From positions 1-64,000 of the forward strand of contig JAHHSD010000006.1 in assembly GCA_020025425.1 (NCBI GenBank): a stretch of 64,000 nucleotides of DNA, given 5' to 3'. Positions 22,139 to 31,240 of the stretch are shown piece after piece. The stretch's first letter is position 1. Every line of letters starts with the position of its first letter. The position numbers and the translations under genes are program-made. Origin of the DNA: Oscillospiraceae bacterium (GTDB taxonomy: Bacteria > Bacillota > Clostridia > Oscillospirales > Oscillospiraceae). The notes below the pieces were generated by a model. It saw nothing but the letters and a program-made list of their open reading frames with translations. It made no database searches and was not told where the DNA came from.

Positions 22139-25100
22139 TTATTTCAGCACCACATTCTGCTCACCCAGCCGCTCCCGCAGGTCCTCCAGCAGGGCGGGAT
22201 GGATGCCGCAGCGGGTCCCCACCCGTTTTTTGCAGTCCTCGAAGTAGAGCACCACCTGGTCCTGGCCGGGGAACATGGACAGCACCAGCTTGAGCTTGCG
22301 CATCCTGGGGTCCTCCCGGCTGGGCAGGCGCAGGTAGAGCTTCTGCTCCCCGCCCGTTTTCTCCTCGCCCGGCAGCTCCAGGCCGCTGAGGGGGACGATG
22401 CTGTCCACCATCAGCTGGGGCTCCTTCTCGTCCCGCACGGAGATCTTTCCGGTAGCCAGCACGGCGGCGTTGCTGCGGATGTAGCCCCCGCTCTGGTCCA
22501 GCACCCGGGAGAAGCACAAAAGCTCCATGGAGGCGGTGTCATCCTCCAGGGTCACATAGGCCATCAGACTGTTGTTCCGGGTGGTCCGTGTCTTGTAGGT
22601 GGAGATGACTCCGGCAATGGTCACGGTCTGACCGTCCCGGTAGCGCTCCGGTCCCTCCTCACGGTCCAGATCGGCCAGAATGGCGCCGATGGTCACCGCC
22701 CCCCGGGCCCTGGCCTGTTCCCGGTACTGGTCCATGGGGTGGCCGGACAGATAGAGTCCCGTGGTCTCCCGCTCCATGGTCATCAGCTCCTCGGGGGTGA
22801 ACTCCGGGATGTCCGGGAGCACCAGGGGGGGCAGTCCGCTGTCCTGCACCGTGTCCCCGCCGCCGAACAGGTCCAGCTGGCCCTCCAGGTTCCGCTTTCG
22901 GCTGGCGGAGATGCCGTCCAGCACCTGTCCAAAGACCTGGATCAGCTGGGAGCGGCGGTGGCCCATCTTGTCAAAGGCCCCGCAGCGGATCAGGCTCTCC
23001 ACCACCCGGCGGTTCAGGTCCAGACTGAACATCCGGTCGCAGAAGTCCATAAAGTCCCGGAAGGGGCCGTTTTTCTCCCGTTCCTCCAGCAGACCGGCGA
23101 TAAAGCCGGGGCCCACCCCCTTCACGGCGGCCAGGCCGAAGCGGATGCCCTCCTCGCTGACGGTGAAGTCGGAGCGGGACTGGTTGATGTCGGGGGGCAG
23201 CAGGGCGATGTGCCACTCCTTGCACTCGGCGATGTACCCGGCCACCTTGTCGCTGGAGTCCAGCACCGAGGTGAGCAGGGCGGCCATATATTCCTTGGGG
23301 TAGTAGTATTTGAACCAGGCCGTCTGATAAGCCACCACGGCGTAGCACACGGCGTGGGCCTTGTTGAAGGCGTAGTTTGCAAAGTCGGTGATCTCGTCAT
23401 AGATGCTCTCGGCCACCGACTGGGGGATGCCGTTTGCGGCGCAGCCGGCAATGCCGCGCTCCGGGTCCCCGTGGAGAAAGGCCTGCCGCTCCCGCTGGAT
23501 GTCCTTGAGCTTCTTTTTGGACATGGCCCGGCGCACCATATCGGCCTGTCCCAGGGAGTAGCCGGCCAGCTTCTGGAAAATCTGGATGACCTGCTCCTGA
23601 TAGACGATGCAGCCGTAGGTGTTGGACAGGATGGGCTCCAGGGAGGGGTGCTTGTAGCGGATGTTGCCCGGGTCGTGCTTGCAGGCGATGAACCGGGGTA
23701 TGGAGTCCATGGGGCCGGGGCGGTAGAGGGCGATGATGGCGGTGATATCCTCAATGGTCTGGGGCTTCAGGCCCACGCACACGCCGGTCATGCCGGCGGA
23801 CTCCATCTGGAACACACCGGCGGTGCGCCCCTCGGAGAGCATGTTCATCACGGCCGGGTCGTTCTCCTGGATCTGGTCCATGGTGAAGCCCGGCTCCTTC
23901 ATCTGCACCAGCTTGGTGGCGTCGTCCAGGATGGTCAGGTTGCGCAGGCCCAGAAAGTCCATTTTCAGCAGGCCCAGCTCCTCCAGGGTGGTCATGATAT
24001 ACTGGGTGACGGGCAGGCCGTCGTTGGTGGCCAGGGGCACATAGTCGCTCACCGGGCGGCTGGTGATGACCACGCCGGCGGCGTGGGTGGAGGTGTTCCG
24101 GGGCATGCCCTCGATGGCCATGGCGGTGTCGATGAGCTTTTTCACCTTGGGGTCCTGGTCGTAGGACTCCTTGAGCTGCTTGGACAGCTTCAGGGCCTCC
24201 TCCAGGGTGATGTGCAGGGTGGTGGGCACCTGCTTGGCCAGGGCGTCCACCTCGGCGTAGGGCACGTTCATCACCCGGCCCACGTCCCGGATGGCCGCCC
24301 GGGCGGCCATGGTGCCGAAGGTGACGATCTGGGCCACATGGTCCTCTCCGTACTTCCGGTTCACATAGTCGATGACCTCCTGGCGGCGGCGGATGCAGAA
24401 GTCGATGTCGATATCGGGCATGGACACCCGCTCCGGGTTGAGGAAGCGCTCGAAGTACAGGCTGTATTTCATGGGGTCCAGGTTGGTGATGTTCAGACAG
24501 TAGGACACCATGGAGCCGGCGGCCGAGCCTCTGCCCGGGCCCACCGGGATCTTGTTGTTTTTGGCGTAGGCGATGAAGTCGGACACAATGAGGAAGTAGT
24601 CCACAAAGCCCATCTTCCGGATCATGTCCATCTCGTAGCGCAGCTGCTTGAGGTACTCCGGCGGCTGGTCCGGGTAGCGCCAGGCGAAGCCGTCCATGCA
24701 GAGCTTTTCAAAGTAGGCGTCCCCGTCCGTCCAGCCCTCTGGGAGCTTGAAGTGGGGCAGGTGATACTTGCCGAACTCAAATTCCACGTTGCAGGCCCGG
24801 GCGATTTTGGCGGTGTTCTCCAGGGCCTCGGGGTGGTCGGGGAAGAGGGCGGCCATCTCGGCCTCGCTCTTCACATAGAACTCCTGGGTCTCAAACTTCA
24901 TCCGTCCGGGGTCATCCAGGGTCTTGCCCATCTGGATGCACATGAGCACATCCTGAGTCTCCGCGTCCTCCCGGCGCAGATAGTGGGCGTCGTTGGTGCA
25001 GACCAGGGGGATGCCCGTCTCCTCGTGGAGCCGTATGATCCCGGCATTCACCTGCCGCTGGACCGGGATGCCGTGGTCCTGGAGCTCCAGGTAGTAGCCG

Positions 25101-25603
25101 TCCTCCCCAAAGATCTCCCGCATCTCCAGGGCCGTCTTTTTCGCCCCCTCGTAGTCCCCGTCCATCAGCTTTCTGGGGATCTCGCCGCCCAGACAGGCGG
25201 ACAGGGCGATCAGGCCGCCGCTGTGGGAGCGCAGCAGGTCCATGTCGATCCGGGGCTTGATGTAAAAGCCCTCCAGGAAGGCCTGGGACACCATGTAGGA
25301 GAGGTTGCGGTAGCCCTCCTCGTTCCGGCACAGCAGCACCAGGTGGCGGGCCTCGGCGTCCAGCTCGTGGACCTTGTCAAAGCGGGTGCGGGGGGCCACA
25401 TAGACCTCACAGCCGATGATGGGCTTGACCCCCGCCGCCTTGCAGGCCCGGTAGAAGTCGATCACTCCGTACATGACGCCGTGGTCGGTGATGGCCACCG
25501 CCTCCTGGCCCAGGGACTTCACATGCTCGGCCAGGTTTTTGATCCGGCAGGCCCCGTCCAGCAGGGAAAATTCGGTATGCAGATGCAAATGGACAAAGGA
25601 CAC
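22139..25603 (-). CDS. dnaE: DNA polymerase III alpha subunit (DnaE)
   Basis: This 1154-residue replicative polymerase subunit starts with a PHP domain (HLHLHTEFSLLDGACR near 5-20). The polymerase core has GRGSAAGS near 354 and the catalytic aspartates in PDIDIDF near 395, then a helix-hairpin-helix (around 790-830) and a C-terminal OB-fold domain beyond 960. Size and order fit DnaE1, not PolC. No intein is seen. The start is GTG at 25601-25603 with GGAGGG upstream. It lies between vanZ and cls, all co-directional. Confidence 0.96.
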   Translation of the reverse strand: MSFVHLHLHTEFSLLDGACRIKNLAEHVKSLGQEAVAITDHGVMYGVIDFYRACKAAGVKPIIGCEVYVAPRTRFDKVHELDAEARHLVLLCRNEEGYRNLSYMVSQAFLEGFYIKPRIDMDLLRSHSGGLIALSACLGGEIPRKLMDGDYEGAKKTALEMREIFGEDGYYLELQDHGIPVQRQVNAGIIRLHEETGIPLVCTNDAHYLRREDAETQDVLMCIQMGKTLDDPGRMKFETQEFYVKSEAEMAALFPDHPEALENTAKIARACNVEFEFGKYHLPHFKLPEGWTDGDAYFEKLCMDGFAWRYPDQPPEYLKQLRYEMDMIRKMGFVDYFLIVSDFIAYAKNNKIPVGPGRGSAAGSMVSYCLNITNLDPMKYSLYFERFLNPERVSMPDIDIDFCIRRRQEVIDYVNRKYGEDHVAQIVTFGTMAARAAIRDVGRVMNVPYAEVDALAKQVPTTLHITLEEALKLSKQLKESYDQDPKVKKLIDTAMAIEGMPRNTSTHAAGVVITSRPVSDYVPLATNDGLPVTQYIMTTLEELGLLKMDFLGLRNLTILDDATKLVQMKEPGFTMDQIQENDPAVMNMLSEGRTAGVFQMESAGMTGVCVGLKPQTIEDITAIIALYRPGPMDSIPRFIACKHDPGNIRYKHPSLEPILSNTYGCIVYQEQVIQIFQKLAGYSLGQADMVRRAMSKKKLKDIQRERQAFLHGDPERGIAGCAANGIPQSVAESIYDEITDFANYAFNKAHAVCYAVVAYQTAWFKYYYPKEYMAALLTSVLDSSDKVAGYIAECKEWHIALLPPDINQSRSDFTVSEEGIRFGLAAVKGVGPGFIAGLLEEREKNGPFRDFMDFCDRMFSLDLNRRVVESLIRCGAFDKMGHRRSQLIQVFGQVLDGISASRKRNLEGQLDLFGGGDTVQDSGLPPLVLPDIPEFTPEELMTMERETTGLYLSGHPMDQYREQARARGAVTIGAILADLDREEGPERYRDGQTVTIAGVISTYKTRTTRNNSLMAYVTLEDDTASMELLCFSRVLDQSGGYIRSNAAVLATGKISVRDEKEPQLMVDSIVPLSGLELPGEEKTGGEQKLYLRLPSREDPRMRKLKLVLSMFPGQDQVVLYFEDCKKRVGTRCGIHPALLEDLRERLGEQNVVLK

Positions 25604-25622
25604 TGTGGTCCCTCCTATCTCT

Positions 25623-26246
25623 TTAGTCTGTGGTTTGAGGCGGCTCCCGGCGGGCGCGGACCGCGCCGCAGGTCATCTGACACAGCCGGGTCAGGATATA
25701 GGTGCCGGCTGCGCCTGCGAAATTCAAAATGGAATCATCCACGTCGGCCACACCGGTGGCGGTGCGCCACTGGAGGTACTCCACCCCCACCGCGATCAGC
25801 GCGGCCAGGGGGAGGAACAGCCAGCACCGGCGCATGGGCCGGAACATCACCGGCAGCAGCACCCCCAGGGGGATCATCAGCACCACATTGCCCAGCAGGT
25901 TGGACAGGCTGGACAGACTGCCAGTGCGCCGATAGTGGCGGATAAAATTGCGGATGGTGTGGAAGGGCTCCAGATTGACCGCCCCGCCCCAGGCCCGGTC
26001 CAGGTGGAACAGGCCGCCGAAAAACAGCAGAGCGGACAAGATGGCCAGGTAGTAGAGCAAAATCACCCACAGCACGGCCCTTCTGGCCCCCGGGCGCCGC
26101 CTGGGCGGGGTCAGGCAGGTCCCCAGCCACAGCAGCGCCACAGTCAGCACCGGGATGACCAGCTGGGTCTCCAGCTCCAGGGCGTCCCCCCTGGCGCGCC
26201 AAAACAGGTTGGCCAATCCGGCCAACAGGTAGCAGATTACGGACAT
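25623..26246 (-). CDS. VanZ-family membrane protein
   Basis: A 207-residue integral membrane protein with four or five hydrophobic segments. It has the VanZ-like core: a FHTIRNFIRHYR stretch near 108 and a second half with YLQWRTATGVADVDDSILNFAG, the conserved acidic motif of the family. VanZ of enterococci raises teicoplanin resistance; most homologues have unknown roles in the envelope. No other van genes are present, so glycopeptide resistance should not be inferred. AGAGGAGAATT precedes the ATG. Confidence 0.83.
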   Translation of the reverse strand: MSVICYLLAGLANLFWRARGDALELETQLVIPVLTVALLWLGTCLTPPRRRPGARRAVLWVILLYYLAILSALLFFGGLFHLDRAWGGAVNLEPFHTIRNFIRHYRRTGSLSSLSNLLGNVVLMIPLGVLLPVMFRPMRRCWLFLPLAALIAVGVEYLQWRTATGVADVDDSILNFAGAAGTYILTRLCQMTCGAVRARREPPQTTD

Positions 26247-26273
26247 AATTCTCCTCTGGTGGTCAGACGGCGG

Positions 26274-27188
26274 TCACTCCGCAGCCGTCCCGCCGGCCCC
26301 CTGGGTCTGGGCCAGCTCGACCAGCTTTCTCAATCGGTGATTCAATGCGGATTTGGTGATGGGCGGGTCGCAGCGCTGGGCCAGCTGGGACAGGGTGTCC
26401 TCCGGGTACTCCAGCCGCAGCTGGGCGGTCTCCCGCAGCTTGTCCGCCAGCCCCTCCAGCGCTCCGCTGCGCTCCAGGCGGCGGATGGCCTCGATCTGGC
26501 TCTGGGCGGCCTCCACCACCTTGTCCAAATTGGCGGCGTCGCAGTTGACCCGCCGGTTCACGCCGCCCCGGAGGCTCTTCTCCAGCTTGGCGTTCATCAC
26601 CTCCATGGCGGCCACCGGCGCGCCGATGGCGGTGAGGAAGTCCTCAATGGTCCCGCTGCGCTTGAAGTAGGCCACGTAGTTGGACTTGCGCTTGGTCTCC
26701 TTGGGCTCAAAGCCGGCCTCCGCCATCAGGGCGGGCACCTCCCGGCTGACGTGGAGGTGGGAGGTCTCCAGCTCCAGGTGGTAGCCCTTCTGGGGGTCGG
26801 TCACCGAGCCCCCGGCCAGAAAGGCCCCCCGGAAAAAGGCGGCCCGGCAGCAGGGCTCCTCCAGCACCGCGAAGTTGACGTGGTGAGCCAGCACCTCGGG
26901 CTCCGCTCCATAGGCCTCATGGATGACGGCCAGGCTCTCCGGGTCCCGGATGACAAAAGCCCGCTTTCCCTCCCCCTCCGGCAGGCGGGGCAGGGAGAGG
27001 TGGAAGGCCTTTTTGAACAGCTGAGGCAGCCGCCTTGCAAAGGCGTCGTTCTCCGTGACCACCCGGATCTCCCGGCTGTTGAAGGTGTTGCAGTAGAGCA
27101 GCACGCCGTAGACCTCCGCCCGGGCACAGCAGCGCCGGTTCAGGCCCACCCGGCACAGCTCCGTTTTCACATCCCCGGAAAAACTCAT
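26274..27188 (-). CDS. whiA: DNA-binding protein WhiA
   Basis: WhiA is a LAGLIDADG-derived regulator: in Streptomyces it starts sporulation septation, in Bacillus it affects cell division and chromosome segregation. The 304-residue product starts MSFSGDVKTEL, has the WhiA_N and LAGLIDADG-like domains (FFRGAFLAGGSVTDPQ near 115) and a C-terminal helix-turn-helix with LSQLAQRCDPPITKSALNHRLRK. The ATG at 27186-27188 has AGGTGA upstream; a much longer in-frame extension into yvcK lacks family similarity. Order yvcK-whiA is conserved in Firmicutes. Confidence 0.94.
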   Translation of the reverse strand: MSFSGDVKTELCRVGLNRRCCARAEVYGVLLYCNTFNSREIRVVTENDAFARRLPQLFKKAFHLSLPRLPEGEGKRAFVIRDPESLAVIHEAYGAEPEVLAHHVNFAVLEEPCCRAAFFRGAFLAGGSVTDPQKGYHLELETSHLHVSREVPALMAEAGFEPKETKRKSNYVAYFKRSGTIEDFLTAIGAPVAAMEVMNAKLEKSLRGGVNRRVNCDAANLDKVVEAAQSQIEAIRRLERSGALEGLADKLRETAQLRLEYPEDTLSQLAQRCDPPITKSALNHRLRKLVELAQTQGAGGTAAE

Positions 27189-27196
27189 CTTCTCAC

Positions 27197-28279
27197 CTAT
27201 TTCTCCAAAATATAGCGGGACGGCCCCCGGAAGATCCGGACCGTCCGATCCTGATACAGCTCCATCAGCGTCCGGGCCAGCCGGTCCGGATCGTGGCGGG
27301 CATAATTCTCCCCTCTGGCGGCCACATCCCGCTCCACCAGCTGGGGGCCCATGGCCTCCACCCGGTCCCGGTCCACCACCAGGGGCACGGCGTTTTCCGC
27401 CCGGTACCGCTCCAGCAGGGCCGGGTCCACCGGCGTGCTGTTGGCCAGACACAGATCCACCATGCCGGGCAGGCCGTGGTCCAGCAATGCCTGGAGGTGG
27501 TCGGCGGCGGTGTAGCCCTCCGTCTCCCCGTCCTGGGTCATAATGTTGCACACATACACCTTCCAGGCCCGGCTCCGCTCCAGGGCGGCGGACATCCCCT
27601 CCGCCAGCAGATTGGGAATCACGCTGGTGTAAAGGCTGCCCGGCCCCAGCACCACCATGTCCGCCTCCTCCACCGCGTGCAGGGACTCCGGCAGGGCAGC
27701 GGGGTGCTCCGGGATGAGCCGCACATGGTCGATCCGGCAGTCCTGGCTCTTTTTGAAGTCGCAGATCTTGGACTCGCCCACCACCCGTGTGCCGTTCTCA
27801 AAGACGGCCTCCAGTGCCACATTGGCTCCGGTCACCGGCAGGATGCGCCCGGTGATGGCCAGTACCTGGCCCATCTGGGCCACCGCCTCCTCAAAGGAGC
27901 CGGTGATCCCGCTCAGGGCGGCCAGGATCAGGTTGCCCAGAGACTGTCCCGCCAGGGAGCCGCCGGTAAAGCGGTAGGCCAGCAGCCGCTCCATAATAGG
28001 CTCCGTGTTGGCCAGGGCCTCCATGCAGTGGCGCACGTCCCCCGGTGGGGGGATGCCCAGGTCCCGGCGCAGAACCCCCGAGCCGCCGCCGTCGTCAGAA
28101 ACCGCCACAATGGCGGTGAGATTTTTGGTATATCGCTTCAAACCCCGCAGCAGGGTGGACAGGCCGGTTCCCCCGCCGATGACCACCACCTTGGGGCCGC
28201 ATTCCCACTGTTTTGAATCTGGAATTTGAATGGACACAAGACCGCCTTCCTTCCCCTGTGTTCCCTTCTGATTGTTCAC
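27197..28279 (-). CDS. yvcK: YvcK/GlmR, UDP-sugar-binding carbon-flux regulator
   Basis: YvcK binds UDP-N-acetylglucosamine and steers carbon to wall precursors, needed on gluconeogenic carbon. The 360-residue product has VIGGGTGLSTLLRGLK near 33-48, SDDGGGSG near 61 and PPPGDVRHC near 77, as in the CofD/YvcK fold. The given start is GTG, overlapping the rapZ stop as GTGA. A second GTG at 28237, behind AAGGAAGGCGG, may be the real start and would remove 14 residues outside the conserved fold. Eight bases before whiA. Confidence 0.93.
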   Translation of the reverse strand: MNNQKGTQGKEGGLVSIQIPDSKQWECGPKVVVIGGGTGLSTLLRGLKRYTKNLTAIVAVSDDGGGSGVLRRDLGIPPPGDVRHCMEALANTEPIMERLLAYRFTGGSLAGQSLGNLILAALSGITGSFEEAVAQMGQVLAITGRILPVTGANVALEAVFENGTRVVGESKICDFKKSQDCRIDHVRLIPEHPAALPESLHAVEEADMVVLGPGSLYTSVIPNLLAEGMSAALERSRAWKVYVCNIMTQDGETEGYTAADHLQALLDHGLPGMVDLCLANSTPVDPALLERYRAENAVPLVVDRDRVEAMGPQLVERDVAARGENYARHDPDRLARTLMELYQDRTVRIFRGPSRYILEK

Positions 28280-29139
28280 ATTCTGCCCAGGTCCCGGTGA
28301 TTCTCCCGGACCTGGAAACCACAGGTCCGGATGTGCTCAGCCAGGGCGTGGGCGATGGCCACCGAGCGGTGATGTCCGCCGGTGCAGCCCACCGCCGCCA
28401 CAAGGGCGGTCTTGCCCTCCTCCACATACTTTGGGAGCAGGTAGTCCAGCAGATCGTTCAGCCGCTTCAGGAACTCCTCGGCCTGGCCGTTGGAAAAGAC
28501 ATAGTCCCGCACCCCCTGGTCCAGGCCGGTCAGGGAGCGCAGCTTGGGGTCGTAGTAGGGGTTTGGCAGGAAGCGCACGTCAAAGACCAGATCGGCCTCC
28601 CGGGGCAGCCCGTGCTTGAAGCCGAAGGACATGACCTGCACGTCCATCCCGCTGTCCGCCTTCCGCCCTCTGGCAAAGCGCAGCTGCAATTCCCCCTTCA
28701 GCTTGGCGGTTGGCATGGACGAGGTGTCCAGCACATGGTCCGCCCGCTCCCGCAGGGGCCGGAGCATCTTCCGCTCCAGGGCGATGGCCTCCTCCAGGCT
28801 GCTGCACTCCCCAGCCAGCGGGTGGCTGCGCCTGGTCTCCTTGTAGCGTTTGATGATGGTATCATCGTCGGCGTCCATAAAGAGGATCTGGTAGGCACAC
28901 TTCATCCGCTCCAGCTCATCCAGCGCCTGAAACAACCCCTCAAAGGTAGCGCCTGAGCGCACATCCGTGACCAGCACAACCCGGTCGTACTCCCCGCTGC
29001 CCGCCATGCCCAGCTCAGCAAATTTTGGGATCAGCGGGGTGGGCAGATTGTCCACACAGAAAAAGCCCATGTCCTCCATAAAGGAGGCCGCCTTACTCTT
29101 TCCCGCCCCGGACAGCCCGGATATGATCACAAATTCCAT
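28276..29139 (-). CDS. rapZ: RapZ/YvcJ nucleotide-binding protein
   Basis: This 287-residue protein has a P-loop NTPase half (GLSGAGKS at about 8-15) and a C-terminal half with GCTGGHHRSV near 256, the metabolite-binding motif of RapZ. In E. coli it senses glucosamine-6-phosphate and directs RNase E to a small RNA; in Bacillus, YvcJ hydrolyses GTP and links to competence. Clostridia lack the E. coli RNA partners, so the YvcJ-like role is more likely. The stop overlaps the yvcK start. Confidence 0.94.
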   Translation of the reverse strand: MEFVIISGLSGAGKSKAASFMEDMGFFCVDNLPTPLIPKFAELGMAGSGEYDRVVLVTDVRSGATFEGLFQALDELERMKCAYQILFMDADDDTIIKRYKETRRSHPLAGECSSLEEAIALERKMLRPLRERADHVLDTSSMPTAKLKGELQLRFARGRKADSGMDVQVMSFGFKHGLPREADLVFDVRFLPNPYYDPKLRSLTGLDQGVRDYVFSNGQAEEFLKRLNDLLDYLLPKYVEEGKTALVAAVGCTGGHHRSVAIAHALAEHIRTCGFQVRENHRDLGRM

Positions 29140-29172
29140 GTCTCCACGCCCTTTATCTCTGTTCAGCTCTGT

Positions 29173-30087
29173 TTATTCCTGCTCGCCCAGAATTTTGATT
29201 TCCAGCTCCAGCTCCACGCCGGTCTGCTCCCGCACCCGGCGGCGCACCTGGTCCACCAGCTCCAAAACGTCGTCGCAGGTGGCTCCGCCCCGATTGACCA
29301 CAAAGCCCGCGTGCTTCTCAGACACCTGGGCTCCCCCCACAGTGAGCCCCTTCAGTCCGCACTGGTCGATGAGGGCGGCCGCGAAGTGGCCCTGGGGCCG
29401 CTTGAAGGTGGAGCCGCCGCTGGGGAACTCCAGGGGCTGCTTGCTCTTTCGCCTGGCCATCAGGTCGTCCATCCTGGCCCGGATATCCGCCCGGTCGCCC
29501 CGCCGGAGCTGCAGCTCGGCCCCCAGGATGAGACAGCTCCCATCGGAAAAATTGCTGTGCCGGTAGCCAAACCCGCAGTCGGAGGTGGTCTCCACCTCGC
29601 CCCGGGCATTGAGCAGGGTCACGGCGGTGACCACCTGGGCCATCTCGCCCTCGTAGGCCCCGGCATTCATGGTCACGGCGCCGCCCAGGCTGCCGGGGAT
29701 GCCGTGGGCAAACTCCAGGCCGGTGAGCCCCTGCTCCAGGGCCAGCGCGGCCAGCCGGGCCAGGGACAGTCCGCTCTGGGCGTACATAGTCTCCCCGTCG
29801 ATCCGGCAGTCGGTCAGCCCCTCTGTGGTCTTGATGACAAAGCGCTCCACGCCCCGGTCGGGCACCAGCAGATTGGATCCATTGCCCAGGAAAAAGGGGA
29901 CGATCCCCAGGTCCCGGGCCGCGCGGGCGGCACACACCGCCTGCTCCTGGGACTTTGGCAGGGCCATGAGCCGCACCGGGCCGCCCAGACGGAAGGTGGT
30001 GTGGCGGGCCATGCTCTCCCGCTCCCGCAGCTCCAGTCCGGGGCAGGTCTCGGACAGCTGCCGCTGTAAAGCTTCAAAACGATCCAT
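29173..30087 (-). CDS. murB: UDP-N-acetylenolpyruvoylglucosamine reductase MurB
   Basis: MurB reduces the enolpyruvyl group with NADPH through FAD, giving UDP-N-acetylmuramate. The 304-residue product has the FAD-binding motif FLGNGSNLLV near 64, GIPGSLGGAVTMNAGAYEGE near 130, and GGSTFKRP near 224 with the catalytic serine. Its length is that of the short type-II form found in Firmicutes. TTTGGAGGAAACT precedes the ATG at 30087; an in-frame TTG four codons earlier is rejected. It is first in its transcription unit. Confidence 0.95.
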   Translation of the reverse strand: MDRFEALQRQLSETCPGLELRERESMARHTTFRLGGPVRLMALPKSQEQAVCAARAARDLGIVPFFLGNGSNLLVPDRGVERFVIKTTEGLTDCRIDGETMYAQSGLSLARLAALALEQGLTGLEFAHGIPGSLGGAVTMNAGAYEGEMAQVVTAVTLLNARGEVETTSDCGFGYRHSNFSDGSCLILGAELQLRRGDRADIRARMDDLMARRKSKQPLEFPSGGSTFKRPQGHFAAALIDQCGLKGLTVGGAQVSEKHAGFVVNRGGATCDDVLELVDQVRRRVREQTGVELELEIKILGEQE

Positions 30088-30138
30088 AGTTTCCTCCAAA
30101 TTGAAAAGGATCTGCGATCCTGTTAAACTCTATGGGGT

Positions 30139-30144
30139 ATTATA
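30139..30144 (-). promoter_or_regulatory. Candidate -10 element before murB
   Basis: A perfect minus-strand TATAAT lies about 50 bases before the murB ATG. A TTGACC is present but only 10 bases upstream, and the correctly spaced hexamer TCTATT is weak. An activator or a TG-extended variant might be used. Confidence 0.4.
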
Positions 30145-30174
30145 ACAAATTACAGGTCAAAATAGAATAGTAAA

Positions 30175-30216
30175 ATCACAAAGACGCGGTGCGATCCTCT
30201 CAGACCGCACCGCGTC
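30175..30216 (-). terminator. hprK-rok operon terminator
   Basis: GACGCGGTGCG (30183-30193) pairs with CGCACCGCGTC (30206-30216), then TTTGTGATTTT on the minus strand. A second hairpin CGTCAAAAG/CTTTTGACG lies at about 30231-30260, nearer the rok stop. Confidence 0.78.
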
Positions 30217-30290
30217 AGGTCGTCAAAAGCCGCTGCGGCTCTTTTGACGCTCTTTTCAAAACCTTGATATTCTCTGGTCTCTTCGATGAA

Positions 30291-31238
30291 TCAGCACACC
30301 TTGCACAGCATGGCGGCACCCACCACCCCGGCGTCGTTGCCCAGGGCGGCCCTCTCCAGCCGCAGGGGGCAGGTCCGGTCGAACCGGCCCCGGTCCACCA
30401 GCTCCCGCAGGGGGTCCAGCAGAAGCTCATCCGGGGCGCTGCTGATCCCGCCGCCCATGCACAGGATCTCCGGCTGGAGGATGTTCACCAGGTTGACGAT
30501 CCCCAGGGCCAGGTCCTGGCGGAACCGGTCCAGCACCCGCCGGGCCGTTTCGTCTCCCTGGGCCGCCGCCTGGAAGGGAGTCCGTCCGGTCACGCCCTCA
30601 AGGGTGCCCCCGGCGCAGTCCCACAGCAGGCTCTTTGTGTCCCGCTCCATCTCCTCCCTGGTCAGCCGGATCAGGGCAGTGGCCGAGCCGTACTGCTCCC
30701 AGCAGCCCCGGTGGCCGCAGCCGCACAGGCGGTCTTTGGGGTGGATGCACATGTGCCCCACCTCCATGCCGCCCCCGGCAAAGCCGGTGACCAGCTTTCC
30801 GCCGGCGATCAGGCCGCCGCCAATGCCGGTGCCCAGGGTGATGACCACCGCCGGGTCACAGCCCTTGGCCGCACCGGCCCAGTACTCGCCGATGGCGGCA
30901 CAGTTGGCGTCGTTGCCCAGAAACACCGGGACCTCCCACTCCTGCCGGAACAGGTCCCGGAGGGGCGTATTGCTCAAATTGATGTTGGGGGTGTCCACCA
31001 CCATCCCGCTGTGGTTGTCCACCAGACCGGGCACACCCACGCCCACTGCGCAGATCTGCCCGGGTGCGGCGCCCCCCTCCCGGGCGGCCTGACGGGCCAG
31101 CGCCGCCAGCTGGCGGCAGATCTCCTCCGGGCTCCAGCTCCGGTCCACAGGGCAGCCCACTTTGGCCAGCAGCCGCCCCTCCCCGTCGGTCAGGCCGGCC
31201 ACCAGATTGGTCCCGCCCACGTCAATTCCGATGTACAT
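30291..31238 (-). CDS. ROK-family glucokinase
   Basis: A sugar kinase of the ROK family, probably phosphorylating glucose to glucose-6-phosphate. The 315-residue product starts with IGIDVGGTNLVAG, the ATP-phosphate loop, has GNDANCAAIGEYWAG near 105 with the catalytic Asp, and the zinc motif CGCGHRGCWEQYGS near 174. There is no DNA-binding domain, so it is a kinase, not a repressor. ATG at 31236-31238 is preferred over an overlapping TTG because AAAGGA is better spaced. It follows hprK by two bases, a sensible coupling to sugar sensing. Confidence 0.9.
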   Translation of the reverse strand: MYIGIDVGGTNLVAGLTDGEGRLLAKVGCPVDRSWSPEEICRQLAALARQAAREGGAAPGQICAVGVGVPGLVDNHSGMVVDTPNINLSNTPLRDLFRQEWEVPVFLGNDANCAAIGEYWAGAAKGCDPAVVITLGTGIGGGLIAGGKLVTGFAGGGMEVGHMCIHPKDRLCGCGHRGCWEQYGSATALIRLTREEMERDTKSLLWDCAGGTLEGVTGRTPFQAAAQGDETARRVLDRFRQDLALGIVNLVNILQPEILCMGGGISSAPDELLLDPLRELVDRGRFDRTCPLRLERAALGNDAGVVGAAMLCKVC

Positions 31239-31240
31239 GG

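Noticed and set aside
22010..25945. Plus-strand open frame of 1311 codons antisense to dnaE
   Set aside because: It is the mirror of GC-biased dnaE codons, rich in His, Gly, Gln and Val, without domain resemblance or ribosome site. dnaE on the other strand has all family motifs.
25623..26246. VanZ as a glycopeptide resistance gene
   Set aside because: No vanA, vanH, vanX or regulators are near, and most VanZ homologues have no link to resistance.
26274..27551. WhiA extended by about 120 residues into yvcK
   Set aside because: The extension overlaps conserved yvcK codons in another frame; the ATG at 27188 has a ribosome site and gives the family's usual N-terminus.
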